Source: an uncultured Alphaproteobacteria bacterium (lineage in GTDB: Bacteria > Pseudomonadota > Alphaproteobacteria > CASFRQ01 > SAAU01). From it: DNA of 6,886 nt. The notes under the pieces are model-generated. The model searched no databases and had not been told where the DNA came from. It worked only from the letters and a program-made list of their open reading frames with translations. The position numbers were made by a program, and so were the translations under genes. Below, piece by piece: positions 6,490 through 6,886 of this stretch (positions within the stretch are counted from its first letter, which is position 1; each line of letters begins with the position of its first letter). Where the stretch lies: assembly GCA_949296785.1 (NCBI GenBank), contig CASFRQ010000179.1, positions 1-6,886 of the forward strand, in the 5' to 3' direction.

Positions 6490-6490
6490 C
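6465..6490 (+). promoter_or_regulatory. C-box operator of a restriction-modification controller protein
   Basis: Two 11-base half-operators, TACTTATAGTC (6465-6475) and GATTTATAATC (6480-6490), are separated by CGTT. The right one is a perfect dyad (GATT-TAT-AATC) and the left has one mismatch. From memory, the arrangement closely matches C-boxes of the C.PvuII/C.Esp1396I group (GACTTATAGTC, CGTG, then a second dyad), where controller dimers bind side by side. Position just upstream of a C-protein-like gene supports the call. The right half covers the -10 hexamer and the left half abuts the -35. Confidence 0.8.
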
Positions 6491-6525
6491 ATCTTTTTGT
6501 ATTACCTTACTATAAGGAGATTTTT

Positions 6526-6747
6526 ATGATTCAAAAACAAGTTGGATTAAGAATTAGACAAATAAGGAAAGAGAATAAATTATCTCAAGAAAAGGCAGCA
6601 CTGAATGCCGGCCTAGATAGGACTTATTGGTCAAGTGTAGAACTTGGTAGGAGAAACATATCTATTATTAATCTGGAAAAAATATGTATGTTTTTTGGAA
6701 TTTCATTAGAAGAATTTTTTAATTCTGATATTTTTAAAGGAAAATAA
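6526..6747 (+). CDS. Restriction-modification controller (C) protein, XRE-type HTH
   Basis: This 73-residue protein is a small helix-turn-helix regulator of the XRE fold, with almost nothing outside the DNA-binding domain, as in controller proteins of type II restriction-modification systems. The HTH lies at about residues 20-41 (SQEKAALNAG then LDRTYWSSVELG). The following RRNISIINLEKIC and ISLEEFF are typical of that group. It would bind the C-box upstream as a dimer and time expression of itself and the next gene. The ATG at 6526 is chosen because AAGGAGA (6514-6520) lies five bases before it; an upstream in-frame ATG at 6436 would lie ahead of the promoter. The next gene starts two bases after the stop. 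The DNA here is much more AT-rich than pyrG, which suggests transfer. A phage-type XRE regulator is the alternative, but the C-box argues against it. Confidence 0.85.
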   Translation: MIQKQVGLRIRQIRKENKLSQEKAALNAGLDRTYWSSVELGRRNISIINLEKICMFFGISLEEFFNSDIFKGK

Positions 6748-6749
6748 AA

Positions 6750-6886
6750 ATGAATAAATATGAAAAGTTTGATAATTTTGTAAAAACAATAAATTTAGAA
6801 AAATATAGAGAACAATATTCTCATATTAAAATTGTTGAGATGGATTTACCTAAAAATATACAAGCCTTAAAATCTCTATATAAATA
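6750..6886 (+). CDS. Unrecognised gene after the C gene, candidate restriction endonuclease, cut by window edge
   Basis: An ATG at 6750, two bases after the controller stop codon, opens a frame that stays open for 45 codons to the right edge. A ribosome site, AGGA (6738-6741), lies eight bases before it, inside the end of the controller gene. The visible N-terminus starts MNKYEKFDNFVKTINLEKYR and is lysine-, asparagine- and isoleucine-rich, with AT-rich codons like the controller gene. No family motif can be recognised in so short a piece. In controller-regulated type II systems the gene directly after C is usually the endonuclease, so that is the leading guess, from context only. A methyltransferase or another cargo gene is not excluded. 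Confidence 0.6.
   Translation, partial: MNKYEKFDNFVKTINLEKYREQYSHIKIVEMDLPKNIQALKSLYK

Noticed and set aside
6436..6525. 30-residue N-terminal extension of the controller protein from the ATG at 6436
   Set aside because: That start lies upstream of the promoter and C-box and would translate the operator. The ATG at 6526 has a strong ribosome site and gives the usual C-protein length.

Overview
The window is bacterial chromosomal DNA. I infer an alphaproteobacterium or close relative, from the style of the CTP synthase and of a tRNA-Arg(ACG) fragment with an encoded CCA end. That is a judgement from recognition, not from a search. A conserved chromosomal core, pyrG and its surroundings, is flanked by two pieces of acquired DNA.

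Left part (1-1928): the right-hand end of an integrative element. A P4-type tyrosine integrase (minus strand) has its start codon facing a 50-base 3' fragment of tRNA-Arg(ACG). The stop codon of the integrase overlaps the start codon of a RhuM-family gene that runs off the left edge. The tRNA fragment is joined on its 5' side to AT-rich DNA. It is therefore the displaced 3' end left by integration into the tRNA gene, and the element lies to its left. The rebuilt tRNA gene should sit at the far end of the element, outside the window.

Middle (1929-4389): the old tRNA terminator, then a YwqK/MORN-type repeat protein gene whose true start is unclear and which may have lost its 5' end. About 1.3 kb without an intact gene follows. 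This gap holds a diverged copy of the first 40 or so codons and the ribosome-binding region of pyrG, about 90% identical over 168 bases, and the terminator that ends the pyrG transcript.

Right part (4390-6886): pyrG (CTP synthase, minus strand, complete and with all key residues) is served by a clear promoter about 270 bases upstream, so it has a long leader. Divergent from it is strongly AT-rich DNA that begins with a recognisable C-box operator, a 73-residue controller (C) protein gene, and, two bases later, the start of a gene cut by the window edge. This layout is that of a type II restriction-modification locus, with the cut gene in the usual position of the restriction endonuclease. No methyltransferase is visible.

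The most notable items are the C-box/controller locus, the pyrG 5'-end duplicate, and the tRNA-Arg attachment scar with a reading frame running through it. I did not find a system that I can claim is wholly new.
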